Shown here in pieces: positions 47,969-56,500 of a stretch of DNA of 64,000 nt. The notes below the pieces were generated by a model. It did no database searches, was not told where the DNA came from, and was given only the letters and a program-made list of their open reading frames with translations. This stretch comes from Streptomyces coacervatus (lineage in GTDB: Bacteria > Actinomycetota > Actinomycetes > Streptomycetales > Streptomycetaceae). The stretch lies in contig NZ_JARHTP010000010.1 of the NCBI RefSeq assembly GCF_029223485.1, positions 248,001 to 312,000 on the forward strand. Direction: 5' to 3'. The translations under genes and the position numbers were made by a program. Within the stretch, counting starts at the first letter, position 1. The number at the start of each line of letters is the position of its first letter.

Positions 47969-48943
47969 TCAGCCGGTGGTGAACCCGTACACCGTCTCCG
48001 ACCGGAACACCCCGCCCGGCCGCAGCACCGTGCTCGGGAAGTCCGGCCGGTTCGGGGAGTCGGGGAAGTGCTGGGTCTCCAGCGCGATGCCGTCGCCGGG
48101 GGCGAAGGGGGCGGACAGATGGTCCGCGGTGTACAGCTGGAGGCCGGGCTCGGTGGTCGCCACGGTCAGGACGCGGCCGGACGCCGGGTCGTACAGCTCG
48201 GCGACCTCCCGGGCGGCCTCCGTCACCCCGCCGTCGAGCACGAAGTTGTGGTCGTACCCGGCGCCGACCTTCCGCGCCCGACGGAAGTCGAAGCGCGTGC
48301 CCGTCACGTCGGCGGGGTCACCGGCCGGGATCAGATCGGCGTCGACCGGGGTGCAGCGGGAGGCGGCGAGCCGCAGTTCGTGGCCGCCCGCGTTGCCCGA
48401 GCCGCCGAGGTTGAAGTAGCTGTGGTTCGTCAGGTTCACCACGGTCGGCGCGTCCGTCACCGCCTCGTACGCGATCCGCAGCGCGCCGTCGGCGTCCAGC
48501 GTGTACGTCGCCGAGACCTCCAGCCGCCCCGGGAAGCCCTCCTCCCCGTGCGGGCTCACCCGGCTCAGCCGCACCCCGTGCGCCCCGTCCGGCGTCACGT
48601 CCCACACCCGCTTGTCGAAGCCGCGCGGGCCGCCGTGCAGGGAGTTGGGCGCGTTGTTCGGCTCCAGGGCGTACGTCACCCCGTCCAGCGGGAAACGGCC
48701 GCCCGCGATCCGGTTGGCGTACCGGCCGATGAGCGCGCCCAAGTACGGCTCCGGGTGGGTGAGATAGCCGTCCAGGTCCGCGAACCCCAGCACCACGTCC
48801 CCGGTACGCCCCTCCCGGTCCGGGACCTCCACCGACTGCACGATCCCGCCGTACGACAGGATCCGCACCCGCACACCGGCCCGCTCCAGCGTCCAGCGGT
48901 GGACCTGGGTGCCGTCGGAAAGTGTGCCGAAGAGTTCGTTCAT
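47969..48943 (-). CDS. galM: Aldose 1-epimerase (galactose mutarotase), cytoplasmic
   Basis: A 324-residue mutarotase without a signal peptide. Motifs are IGRYANRIAGGRF, NSLHGGPRGFDKR, catalytic His in VVNLTNHSYFNLGG, and catalytic Glu in LETQHFPDSPNRPDFP. It is the intracellular counterpart of the exported copy at 27.4-28.6 kb and about 65 residues shorter, by the length of the signal region. Next to GH3 and a GDSL lipase. It equilibrates glucose or galactose anomers before phosphorylation or oxidation. Confidence 0.93.
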   Translation of the reverse strand: MNELFGTLSDGTQVHRWTLERAGVRVRILSYGGIVQSVEVPDREGRTGDVVLGFADLDGYLTHPEPYLGALIGRYANRIAGGRFPLDGVTYALEPNNAPNSLHGGPRGFDKRVWDVTPDGAHGVRLSRVSPHGEEGFPGRLEVSATYTLDADGALRIAYEAVTDAPTVVNLTNHSYFNLGGSGNAGGHELRLAASRCTPVDADLIPAGDPADVTGTRFDFRRARKVGAGYDHNFVLDGGVTEAAREVAELYDPASGRVLTVATTEPGLQLYTADHLSAPFAPGDGIALETQHFPDSPNRPDFPSTVLRPGGVFRSETVYGFTTG

Positions 48944-48958
48944 GTGCGGAACTTTAGG

Positions 48959-49846
48959 TCACCCCTTCTTGCCGGTGACGGCTCGGTAGGCGATCTCCGC
49001 CAGCCGCGCCTGGCCGTTCACACTCGGGTGGAACCAGTCCCAGTGGCTCAACTGGTCGGTCCCGAACCGGTAGTCGTACACCGCGCCCCCGTCGAACCGG
49101 CACCGCCGGTCCTTCGCGCACACCTCCCGAAGCACCTTGTTGTACGCCTCCACCCGCTTCTGCACCGTGTCCCGCCGCAGCGTGGCCGCCGAGTCCAGCG
49201 CGTCCGCGTCGCCCAGCATGGAGGGGCAGATGCCGAGCTTCCACACCTGCTTGCCGAGCGGGTTGGTGCGGCCCTGGGACCACAGCCGCTTCAGGTTCGG
49301 CACGCTCGCCACGTACACCTGCGTCCTGGGCAGCGACCTGCGCAGGGTGCCCAGCGCGTCCTCGAAGTCCGCGCGGAAGCTGTCCACCGAGGTCATGGCG
49401 GAGGTGCTGTCCCGGCAGGCGTCGTTCGCCCCCGCCATCACCGTCACCAACTGCGGCCTGCGCGTCGCCGCCTGCGCCATCTGGCCCGGCAGGTCCGCCA
49501 TCCGAGCCCCGGTCACCGCGTAGTTCCAGCTGCGCGTCGCCGCCTGCGCCCTGCCCAGCAGCCGTACGGCGAGACTGTCCACCTTGGCGCTGCTGCCGGT
49601 CGCCCAGGACACCTCGGGGCAGTCCGACAGGACCGTACAGGCGTCGAAGCCGCGGGTGATGGAGTCACCGACCGCGGCGATCGAACGGGGGCTCACATCC
49701 CAAGTCGGTGCCGGCTTCGCGCTGTGCGCCGTGGTGCCCGTGGGCCCGGCGGAGTTGCCACCGACTGCGTCGCAGCCGGCGACGCCCAGGACGGTCACCG
49801 CCGCGGCGGCGAGAACGGCCCGTGAACGGTGGCTTGGCTTCCGCAT
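48959..49846 (-). CDS. SGNH/GDSL hydrolase lipoprotein
   Basis: A 295-residue lipoprotein. The lipobox is VAGC (Cys near 25). The SGNH blocks are: block I AAVGDSITRGFD (Ser nucleophile), block II MADLPGQM (Gly), block III MAGANDACRDS (Asn), block V DWFHPSVNGQARLA (Asp-x-x-His). These act as esterases or lipases. Six cysteines probably form disulfides as in Streptomyces secreted lipases (VLSDCPE, GICPSM, EVCAKDRRC). GAGGGGAT precedes the ATG. It ends 15 nt before galM. Confidence 0.88.
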   Translation of the reverse strand: MRKPSHRSRAVLAAAAVTVLGVAGCDAVGGNSAGPTGTTAHSAKPAPTWDVSPRSIAAVGDSITRGFDACTVLSDCPEVSWATGSSAKVDSLAVRLLGRAQAATRSWNYAVTGARMADLPGQMAQAATRRPQLVTVMAGANDACRDSTSAMTSVDSFRADFEDALGTLRRSLPRTQVYVASVPNLKRLWSQGRTNPLGKQVWKLGICPSMLGDADALDSAATLRRDTVQKRVEAYNKVLREVCAKDRRCRFDGGAVYDYRFGTDQLSHWDWFHPSVNGQARLAEIAYRAVTGKKG

Positions 49847-50112
49847 ACGCCGGCGATCCCCTCGGTCCAGTCCCACTACGTACAGATGTGTCCCCCCATA
49901 ACAACGCGCGAGAGTTCCCGATCCACGCACCATGCAACGGTTCACACCCGTACAAGCGTCCTGCCGGGTGAATGGCGGACGTTTCAGCGCACCGGGACCG
50001 ACGGTACGTCACACTCCTTGCGCCGCCGCACGGTAGCCTCGCCCTCAACGTGGCCGCCCGGCCACATCGTCCGCCAGTTCGCCAGATTGTCCTGCTCTGC
50101 CCGGAGGTCCCG

Positions 50113-50607
50113 GTGACGACACGTGGGGTTCTGTACGTGCACTCCGCACCGCGCGCGCTGTGCCCGCACGTCGAGTGGGCCGTCGCCGGGGTGCTCGGCA
50201 CGCGCGTCAACCTCGACTGGATCCGGCAGCCCGCCGCGCCCGGCACCTGGCGCTCGGAGTTCTCCTGGCAGGGCGAGGTGGGCACGGCCTCCAAACTGGC
50301 CTCCGCACTGCGCGGCTGGCACCTGCTCCGCTTCGAAGTCACCGCCGAGCCCTGCCCCACCGCAGAGGGCGAACGCTACAGCTGCACCCCCGACCTCGGC
50401 ATCTTCCACGCAGTCACCGGCATCCACGGCGACATCCTCATCCCCGAGGACCGGTTGAGGGCAGCCCTGGTCCGCTCACAACAGGGCGAGACGGAACTGG
50501 AGTCCGAGATCACCAAGCTGCTCGGAAAGCCGTGGGACGACGAGTTGGAGCCTTTCAGGTATGCGGGTGAGGGAGCACCGGTTCGTTGGCTCCACCAGGT
50601 CGTGTAG
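50113..50607 (+). CDS. DUF3145 conserved actinobacterial protein
   Basis: A 164-residue protein beginning at GTG with GGAGG 5 nt upstream. The opening TTRGVLYVHSAPRALCPHVEWAVAGVLG and EFSWQGEVGTASKLASALRGWHLLRFEVTAEP are those of DUF3145, which is found beside the fab operon in many Streptomyces. It is compact, soluble and of unknown function. It converges on fabF, with a family-1 repeat between them. Its constant synteny with fab genes suggests a link to lipid metabolism (inference). Confidence 0.85.
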   Translation: MTTRGVLYVHSAPRALCPHVEWAVAGVLGTRVNLDWIRQPAAPGTWRSEFSWQGEVGTASKLASALRGWHLLRFEVTAEPCPTAEGERYSCTPDLGIFHAVTGIHGDILIPEDRLRAALVRSQQGETELESEITKLLGKPWDDELEPFRYAGEGAPVRWLHQVV

Positions 50608-50616
50608 GTGCTTTTA

Positions 50617-50642
50617 GGGGCGCGGGGAACTGCGCGATCAAC
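50617..50642 (+). repeat. Intergenic repeat family 1, copy 6 (partial)
   Basis: GGGGCGCGGGGAACTGCGCG followed by ATCAAC, diverging from the family end GACCAGCCAC. Begins 9 nt after the DUF3145 stop. TTTT precedes it. Confidence 0.8.
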
Positions 50643-50725
50643 CCCCACCGGCCCGCAGACAAACAAACAACATGTGGCCCGCCCCCAACCCGGGGAGCGG
50701 GCCACACGCCGTTCACGGCAAAAAA

Positions 50726-51997
50726 TCAGACCGTACGGAACGCCAGCACCACGTTGTGCCCACCGAACCCGAAGGAATCATTGAGGGCCGCAATACGGCC
50801 CTCAACGGGCAGCTTCCGGGCCTCGCCACGGACGATGTCCGCAGCCGCCTCCGCCTCCGGGTCGAGGTTCTCGACGTTGATGGTCGGCGGAGCAACCCGG
50901 TGGTACAGCGCCAGGATCGTGGCGACGGACTCGACACCGCCCGCACCACCCAGCAGATGGCCGGTCATCGACTTGGTGGCGGAAACCGCCATGTGGTCGG
51001 CCTCGTCGCCGAACACCTTCCGCAGCGCCTTGAGCTCGGCCACGTCACCGGCCGGCGTCGAGGTCGCGTGCGCGTTGACGTGCACGATCTCGGCCGGGTT
51101 CAGGTCGGTGCGCTCCAGCAGGTTCTGCAGGGCGTGCGCGATGCCGCGGCCCTCGGGCTCGGGCTGCACGATGTCGTGGGCGTCGGAGGAGACGCCCTGT
51201 CCGACCGCCTCCGCGTACACGCGGGCGCCGCGCTTGGCGGCGTGCTCGGCGGACTCCAGGACGAGAACGCCGGCGCCCTCGCCGAGGACGAAGCCGTCAC
51301 GGGCGACGTCGTAGGGACGCGAGGCGCCCTCGGGGTCGTCGTTGTTCTTGGACATCGCCATCATGTTGCCGAACGCGGCGATGGGGAGGGGGTGGATGGC
51401 CGCCTCCGTGCCACCCGCGACGACGACGTCGGCGCGGCCGGTGCGGATCATCTCGATGGCGTAGCCGATGGCCTCGGCGCCCGACGCGCAGGCGGAGACC
51501 GGCGTGTGCACGCCCGCACGGGCGCCCACGAGCAGGCCCACGTTGGCGGAGGGGCTGTTCGGCATCAGCATGGGGACGGTGTGCGGGGAGACGCGGCGGA
51601 CGCCCTTCTCCTTGAGCACGTCGTACTGGTCGAGGAGGGTCGTCACACCGCCGATGCCGGAGGCGATGACGGCACCGAGCCGGTCCGGGTCGATGCTGGC
51701 GTCCTCACCGGCCTTGTCGGTGAAACCGGCGTCCGCCCAGGCCTCCTTGGCCGCGATCAGCGCGAACTGCGCCGAGCGGTCCAGGCGGCGGGCCTGCGGC
51801 CGCGGGATGACCTCGGAAGGGTCCACGGCGACGGGCGCGGCAATGCGGACCGCCTGCTCGGCGGCCCACTCCTGCTCCAGGGGCTTCACACCGGACTTGC
51901 CGGCGATCAGGCCCTCCCAGGTAGAGGCTGCGTCGCCACCCAGCGGTGTGGTTGCGCCGATACCGGTGACGACCACGGTGCGATTGGTCGGGCTCAC
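50726..51997 (-). CDS. fabF: Beta-ketoacyl-ACP synthase II
   Basis: A 423-residue condensing enzyme that extends acyl-ACP with malonyl-ACP in type II fatty acid synthesis. The Cys-His-His triad is visible: Cys in TPVSACASGAEAIGYAIE, His in VNAHATSTPAGD and His in KSMTGHLLGGAGGVE. The C-terminal FGFGGHNVVLAFR is standard. The GTG start at 51997 gives SPTNRTVVVTGIGATTPLGGDAAS. Last gene of fabD-fabH-acpP-fabF, 79 nt after acpP. Confidence 0.97.
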   Translation of the reverse strand: MSPTNRTVVVTGIGATTPLGGDAASTWEGLIAGKSGVKPLEQEWAAEQAVRIAAPVAVDPSEVIPRPQARRLDRSAQFALIAAKEAWADAGFTDKAGEDASIDPDRLGAVIASGIGGVTTLLDQYDVLKEKGVRRVSPHTVPMLMPNSPSANVGLLVGARAGVHTPVSACASGAEAIGYAIEMIRTGRADVVVAGGTEAAIHPLPIAAFGNMMAMSKNNDDPEGASRPYDVARDGFVLGEGAGVLVLESAEHAAKRGARVYAEAVGQGVSSDAHDIVQPEPEGRGIAHALQNLLERTDLNPAEIVHVNAHATSTPAGDVAELKALRKVFGDEADHMAVSATKSMTGHLLGGAGGVESVATILALYHRVAPPTINVENLDPEAEAAADIVRGEARKLPVEGRIAALNDSFGFGGHNVVLAFRTV

Positions 51998-52076
51998 GGG
52001 AATTCTTTCTCCAACGGATCGGGATTCAGCGGCGCCACCGCCGGGTGGCGGGGCAATGCAGCCGGGCCTAAAAGGC

Positions 52077-52325
52077 TCAGGCCTGGTGCTTGAGGATGTA
52101 GTTGGTCGCGTCGCCGACCGTCTTGAGGTTCTTGACATCCTCGTCCGGGATCTTGACGTCGAAGCGCTCTTCAGCGGCGACGACGACCTCGACCATGGAC
52201 AGCGAGTCGACGTCCAGGTCGTCGGTGAAGGACTTGTCCAGCTGGACGTCCTCAACCGGGATGCCGGCGATCTCGTTCACGATGTCGGCGAGACCGGCGA
52301 CGATCTCTTCCTGAGTGGCGGCCAT
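52077..52325 (-). CDS. acpP: Acyl carrier protein
   Basis: An 82-residue acidic helical carrier protein. The phosphopantetheine site is the Ser of DDLDVDSLSMVEVV. It carries the growing acyl chain between FabD, FabH and FabF. AAGGAG lies 8 nt before the ATG. The gap of 84 nt from fabH and 79 nt to fabF may hold processing sites that raise acpP expression, as is common for ACP genes. Confidence 0.97.
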   Translation of the reverse strand: MAATQEEIVAGLADIVNEIAGIPVEDVQLDKSFTDDLDVDSLSMVEVVVAAEERFDVKIPDEDVKNLKTVGDATNYILKHQA

Positions 52326-52409
52326 GTCAGGCGCTCCTTCGTAGTAATCCAGAGGGTGTGGCTGTGTTGAATCCCGTGCCGGATCCGATGATGATCCGGC
52401 ACGGAGTGC

Positions 52410-53411
52410 CTAGGGGAGGGTAACGACCGTCGCGGCGTACACGAGACCCGCCCCGAAGCCGATGACGAGCGCGGTGTCGCCGCTCTTCGCCTCGCCGGTC
52501 GCCAGAAGCCGCTCCATCGCGAGCGGAATCGAGGCGGCCGAGGTGTTGCCGGTGGTGCGTACGTCACGCGCGACCGTGACGTGCTCCGGCAGTTTCAGCG
52601 TCTTCACCATCGAGTCGATGATCCGCTCGTTGGCCTGGTGGGGAATGAAGACGTCCAGGTCGTCCGCGGTGATTCCGGCCGCGTCCAGCGCCTGCTGGGC
52701 GACCTTCGCCATCTCGAACACGGCCCAGCGGAACACCGCCTGGCCCTCCTGCGTGATCGCAGGGAACTTGGCGACCTCGCCGTCGCGGTAGTCCGTCCAC
52801 GGCACGGTCTGCTTGATCGTCTCGGACTTGTCGCCCTCGGAACCCCAGATGGTCGGGCCGATCTCGGGTTCCTGGGACGGGCCGACCACGACCGCGCCCG
52901 CGCCGTCGCCGAACAGGAAGGCCGTGGCCCGGTCCTCCAGGTCGGTGAGGTCGGACAGCCGCTCGACGCCGATGACGAGGACGTACTCCGCGGAGCCCTC
53001 GACGATCATGCCCTTGGCGAGCGTGAGGCCGTAGCCGAAGCCCGCGCAGCCCGCCGAGATGTCGAAGGCGGCGGCCTTGTTCGTGCCCAGCTTGTCGGCG
53101 ATCTCCGTCGCCACGGCGGGGGTCTGCTTGAAGTGCGAGACGGTCGAGACGATCACGCCGCCGATCTGCTCGGCGGAGATGCCGGCGTCGGCGATCGCCT
53201 TGCCCGACGCCTCGATCGACATCGCGGCGACGGTCTCCTCGTCGGAGGCCCAGTGCCGGGTCTCGATGCCGGAGCGCGAACGGATCCACTCGTCGGAGGA
53301 GTCGATCGTCTCGAGGATCACCTCGTTGGGCACCACCCGGGTCGGGCGGTAACCGCCCACGCCGAGGATGCGCGCGTACGGGGCGCCCTTGCTGGGCTTG
53401 ATCTTCGACAT
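52410..53411 (-). CDS. fabH: Beta-ketoacyl-ACP synthase III
   Basis: A 333-residue initiating condensing enzyme. It joins acetyl-CoA or branched acyl-CoA starters to malonyl-ACP, so it decides straight versus iso/anteiso chains. The Cys-His-Asn triad is seen in FDISAGCAGFGYGL, FIPHQANERIID and RTTGNTSAASIPLAM. It follows fabD by 20 nt and precedes acpP. AAGGAG lies 10 nt before the ATG. Confidence 0.97.
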   Translation of the reverse strand: MSKIKPSKGAPYARILGVGGYRPTRVVPNEVILETIDSSDEWIRSRSGIETRHWASDEETVAAMSIEASGKAIADAGISAEQIGGVIVSTVSHFKQTPAVATEIADKLGTNKAAAFDISAGCAGFGYGLTLAKGMIVEGSAEYVLVIGVERLSDLTDLEDRATAFLFGDGAGAVVVGPSQEPEIGPTIWGSEGDKSETIKQTVPWTDYRDGEVAKFPAITQEGQAVFRWAVFEMAKVAQQALDAAGITADDLDVFIPHQANERIIDSMVKTLKLPEHVTVARDVRTTGNTSAASIPLAMERLLATGEAKSGDTALVIGFGAGLVYAATVVTLP

Positions 53412-53431
53412 GTTCGTACGGCTCCTTGGTG

Positions 53432-54355
53432 TCAGGCGTTGGCGTGCTCGGCGATGAGCTCGCGGGCCGCGTCGAGGTCGTCGGGGGTCTTGAGCGCGAG
53501 GGTCTTCACGCCCGGCAGCGCGCGCTTGGCGAGGCCGACCAGCGTGCCGCCGGGGCAGACCTCGATGATCGCGGTCGCGCCGAGCTCCTTGAAGGTCTCC
53601 ATGCACAGGTCCCAGCGGACCGGGTTGGCGACCTGGCCGACCAGCCGCTCCAGCACCTCGGCGCCGGTCGTGACCGTCTGCCCGTCCTTGTTGGAGACGT
53701 ACGTGAACTTCGGGTCGGCGGGGGCCAGTTCGGCGGCGGCCTTCGCCAGCGCGTCGACCGCGGGCGCCATGTGGCGCGTGTGGAAGGCGCCGGCGACCTT
53801 CAGCGGGACGACCTTGCGGACGCCCTCGGGCTTGTCCTCGTTCAGCGCGGCGAGCTGCTCCAGCGTGCCCGCGGCGACGATCTGGCCCGCGCCGTTCACG
53901 TTCGCCGGGGTCAGACCCAGCTTCTCCAGGTGCGCGACGGAGACCTCCGGGTCGCCGCCGAGCAGCGCCGACATACCGGTCTCGGTGATCGCGGCGGCGT
54001 CGGCCATGGCCAGACCCCGCTTGCGTACGAGGGTCAGCGCGGCCGTGTCGTCGAGGATGCCCGCGAAGGAGGCGGCGGTGATCTCGCCGACGGAGTGGCC
54101 CGCGACGGCGCCCGGCGTGATGGCACCGAGTGCCGCGGCGGACAGGATGCCGGCGGCGACGAGCAGCGGCTGGGCCACGGCGGTGTCGCGGATCTCATCC
54201 GCGTCGGCCTGGGTGCCGTAGTGGGCGAGGTCCAGTCCGATGGCGTCCGACCACGCGGCGACGCGGTCTGCGGCACCGGGGAGGTCGAGCCAGGGAGTCA
54301 GGAAGCCGGGCGTCTGGGCGCCCTGGCCGGGAGCGACGAGTACGAGCACTCTCAC
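53432..54355 (-). CDS. fabD: Malonyl-CoA:ACP transacylase
   Basis: A 307-residue acyltransferase that loads malonate onto ACP. Motifs: VAPGQGAQTPGFL at the N-terminus, nucleophile Ser in VAGHSVGEITAAS, the His of GAFHTRHMAPA, and GQVANPVRWDLCM. First gene of the fab operon, starting at GTG. A second GTG two codons later may be the true start. The upstream 83 nt contain the FasR-type palindrome. Confidence 0.96.
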   Translation of the reverse strand: MRVLVLVAPGQGAQTPGFLTPWLDLPGAADRVAAWSDAIGLDLAHYGTQADADEIRDTAVAQPLLVAAGILSAAALGAITPGAVAGHSVGEITAASFAGILDDTAALTLVRKRGLAMADAAAITETGMSALLGGDPEVSVAHLEKLGLTPANVNGAGQIVAAGTLEQLAALNEDKPEGVRKVVPLKVAGAFHTRHMAPAVDALAKAAAELAPADPKFTYVSNKDGQTVTTGAEVLERLVGQVANPVRWDLCMETFKELGATAIIEVCPGGTLVGLAKRALPGVKTLALKTPDDLDAARELIAEHANA

Positions 54356-54415
54356 ACTCTCTCTTGTGGACGGCCACTGCCGCCCGTGAGGACAGGGACG
54401 AAGAACACGAAGGGG

Positions 54416-54436
54416 TTTTGTAGGCCCCCGACAAAA
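54416..54436. promoter_or_regulatory. Candidate FasR operator TTTTGT-N9-ACAAAA
   Basis: TTTTGT (54416-54421) and ACAAAA (54431-54436) are perfect 6-bp inverted repeats with a 9-nt spacer, 61-81 nt before the fabD start and just behind the fasR stop. From memory this spacing and sequence agree with the site reported for FasR of S. coelicolor in front of fabD; I could not check it. Confidence 0.65.
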
Positions 54437-54438
54437 CG

Positions 54439-55644
54439 CTAGGCCGGGAGATCTCCATCGGCCAGACGCCCCAGGATCAGCGCGATCCGCAGCGTGAACG
54501 CGGAGCGTACATCGGAAGGTGACCAGCCGGTGACGTCAGTCACACGTCGGAGCCGGTAGCGCACGGTGTTCGGGTGAACGAAGAGCATCCGGGCCGCCCC
54601 CTCCAGACTGCTCGCCTGCTCGAGATAGACGGAGAGCGTCTCCAGAAGCGCCGAGCCGGCCTCCTCCAGCGGTCTGTAGATCTCCTCCACCAGCTGCTCG
54701 CGCGCGCTCGGGTCGCCGGCGATCGCGCGCTCCGGCAGCAGATCGTCCGCGAGCACCGGCCGCGGGGCGTCCTGCCAGGCGGAACACGCCTTGAGCCCGG
54801 CGGCCGCGGCCTGCGCGGACCGGGTCGCGGCCAGCAGATCGGCCACCACGGGCCCGGCCACCACGGGCCCGGCCGCATACGGCCCGATCAGCGACTTGGC
54901 CACGGCGATCGGGTTGTCGCTGCCACCGGCGATGACGACGAGCCGGTCCCCGAGCACCCCGGTGAGCACCTGCAGCTTGGCGTGCCGGGCGGCCCGCCGG
55001 ATCGCCTCGACGGTCAGCTCGGAGTCCCCGTCGGGGGCGGTCCCGAGGACGACACACACATGCTCGGGGGCGTTCCACCCCAGGGCGGCGGCCCGGCTCA
55101 CCGCCCCCTCGTCGGCCTCACCGCTCAGCACGGCATTGACGACGAGGGACTCCAGCCGCGCGTCCCAGGCACCGCGTGCCTCGGCGGCCTGGGCGTACAC
55201 CTGGGCGGTGGCGAAGGCGATCTCGCGGGCGTAGACGAGCAGCGCCTCGCGCAGCACTCTCTCGTCGCCGGGAGCCGCGACCTCGTCGATCGCGCTCTCC
55301 ATGACCTCGATGGTAGTGCGCACCATCTCGACGGTCTGCCGCAGCGTGATCGCCCGGGTCAGCTCGCGCGGCGCGGTCCCGAACACGTCGGTCGAGATGG
55401 CCTGCGGGGCATCGGGATGCCGGAACCACTCGGTGAACGCGGCGATACCGGCCTGGGCGACCAACCCGATCCAGGAACGGTTCTCCGGGGGCATCGCCCG
55501 GTACCACGGCAGCGTCTCGTCCATGCGCGCGATGGCCTGCGCGGCGAGAGAGCCGGAGGACTTCTCCAGTCGCTTCAGGGTCGCGGCGTGCGAGTGGACG
55601 CCGGACGCGGCGGCTTCGGGCTTGCTCGTTTCGGGTTCGGGCAC
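54439..55644 (-). CDS. fasR: PucR-type activator of fatty acid synthesis, FasR
   Basis: A 401-residue regulator whose C-terminal helix-turn-helix is SLEGAARMLFVHPNTVRYRLRRVTDVTGW (residues about 350-378). The central region is helical with a GGDEF-like fold (LQVLTGVLGDRLVVIAGG). Its place directly upstream of fabD identifies it as FasR, an activator needed for normal fab expression in S. coelicolor. It begins at a GTG. Between its stop and fabD lies the palindrome TTTTGT-N9-ACAAAA. The gene faces a divergent pirin gene. Confidence 0.92.
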   Translation of the reverse strand: MPEPETSKPEAAASGVHSHAATLKRLEKSSGSLAAQAIARMDETLPWYRAMPPENRSWIGLVAQAGIAAFTEWFRHPDAPQAISTDVFGTAPRELTRAITLRQTVEMVRTTIEVMESAIDEVAAPGDERVLREALLVYAREIAFATAQVYAQAAEARGAWDARLESLVVNAVLSGEADEGAVSRAAALGWNAPEHVCVVLGTAPDGDSELTVEAIRRAARHAKLQVLTGVLGDRLVVIAGGSDNPIAVAKSLIGPYAAGPVVAGPVVADLLAATRSAQAAAAGLKACSAWQDAPRPVLADDLLPERAIAGDPSAREQLVEEIYRPLEEAGSALLETLSVYLEQASSLEGAARMLFVHPNTVRYRLRRVTDVTGWSPSDVRSAFTLRIALILGRLADGDLPA

Positions 55645-55720
55645 GGGGACAAGACTGCCTTATCCGGACGGGAGTGTGCGTCGCCGGGTACAGCCCCTCA
55701 GGTCTACCGTGGTGTTCGTG

Positions 55721-56395
55721 ATGGACGTACGGCGCGCCGTGGAGCGCTATTCAGGGGGCGACCCGGCAGCCGGTATCGAGTCGTGGCACGCCTTCTCCTT
55801 CGGCCCGCACTACGACCCCGACAACCTCCGCTTCGGCGCGGTGATCGCCTGCAACGAGGAGCGCCTCGCCCCCGGCGCCGGCTTCGACGAACACCCGCAC
55901 AGCCACACCGAGATCGTGACCTGGGTGGTCGAGGGCGAGCTGACCCACCGTGACTCCTTCGGCCACGAGACGACGGTCCGGCACGGGGACGTCCAGCGGC
56001 TGAGCTCGGCGGCGGGCGTGCGCCACGTGGAGCGCAACGACGGCCCGACCCCCCTGACCTTCGTCCAGATGTGGCTGGCCCCCCGCGAGCCCGGCGGCGA
56101 CCCCGCATACGAGATCGTCCACGGCATCGCGGACTCGACGCCGTACGCGGTCCCGGAGGCGGGCGCCATGCTCCACGTGAGGCGTCTGGGGGCGGGGGAG
56201 CGGACGGCGGTGCCGGACGGGCCGTACGTCTACGTCCACGTCGTAGGCGGCGAAGTGCGGCTGGACGGCGAGGAGTTGGGGCCGGGGGATGCGGCGCGGA
56301 TCACGGACGCCAAGGACGTGGAGGTCGTGGGGGTGACGGAGGCGGAGCTGCTGATCTGGGAGATGGCGGGATTTACCAGCCCGTCCGGCGTTTGA
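55721..56395 (+). CDS. Pirin-family protein
   Basis: A 224-residue bicupin-like protein. The N-terminal cupin has the metal motif PHSHTEIVTWVVEGELTHRDSFG (His/His/His) and a late Glu/His (RHVERNDGP). Pirins are iron-binding; some act as quercetinases or regulators. A GTG nine bases upstream is an alternative start. Unusually, the last codons (TSPSGV-stop) lie inside repeat family 2, so the C-terminus may have been replaced by the repeat. Confidence 0.88.
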   Translation: MDVRRAVERYSGGDPAAGIESWHAFSFGPHYDPDNLRFGAVIACNEERLAPGAGFDEHPHSHTEIVTWVVEGELTHRDSFGHETTVRHGDVQRLSSAAGVRHVERNDGPTPLTFVQMWLAPREPGGDPAYEIVHGIADSTPYAVPEAGAMLHVRRLGAGERTAVPDGPYVYVHVVGGEVRLDGEELGPGDAARITDAKDVEVVGVTEAELLIWEMAGFTSPSGV

Positions 56396-56445
56396 GGACG
56401 AGGCCGTTCAGGCCGAAGCGGGGGTCTGGGGGCGGCAGCCCCCAG
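56376..56445 (+). repeat. Intergenic repeat family 2, copy 2 (overlaps pirin 3' end)
   Basis: Begins CCAGCCCGTCCGGCGTTTGA, where TGA is the pirin stop, continues GGACGAGGCC and ends with the CTGGGGGC-GGCA-GCCCCCAG hairpin. The first 25 bases match copy 1 at 37132 exactly. Confidence 0.9.
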
Positions 56446-56500
56446 GGACGGGAAGGGCAGGGGCGGCGGGGGCGAAAAACCCTCGGTGTCCCCGCCGACC

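Noticed and set aside
50726..54355. Type II polyketide minimal synthase genes
   Set aside because: Order fabD-fabH-acpP-fabF, a full Cys-His-His FabF without a chain-length-factor partner, and FasR upstream show primary fatty acid synthesis.
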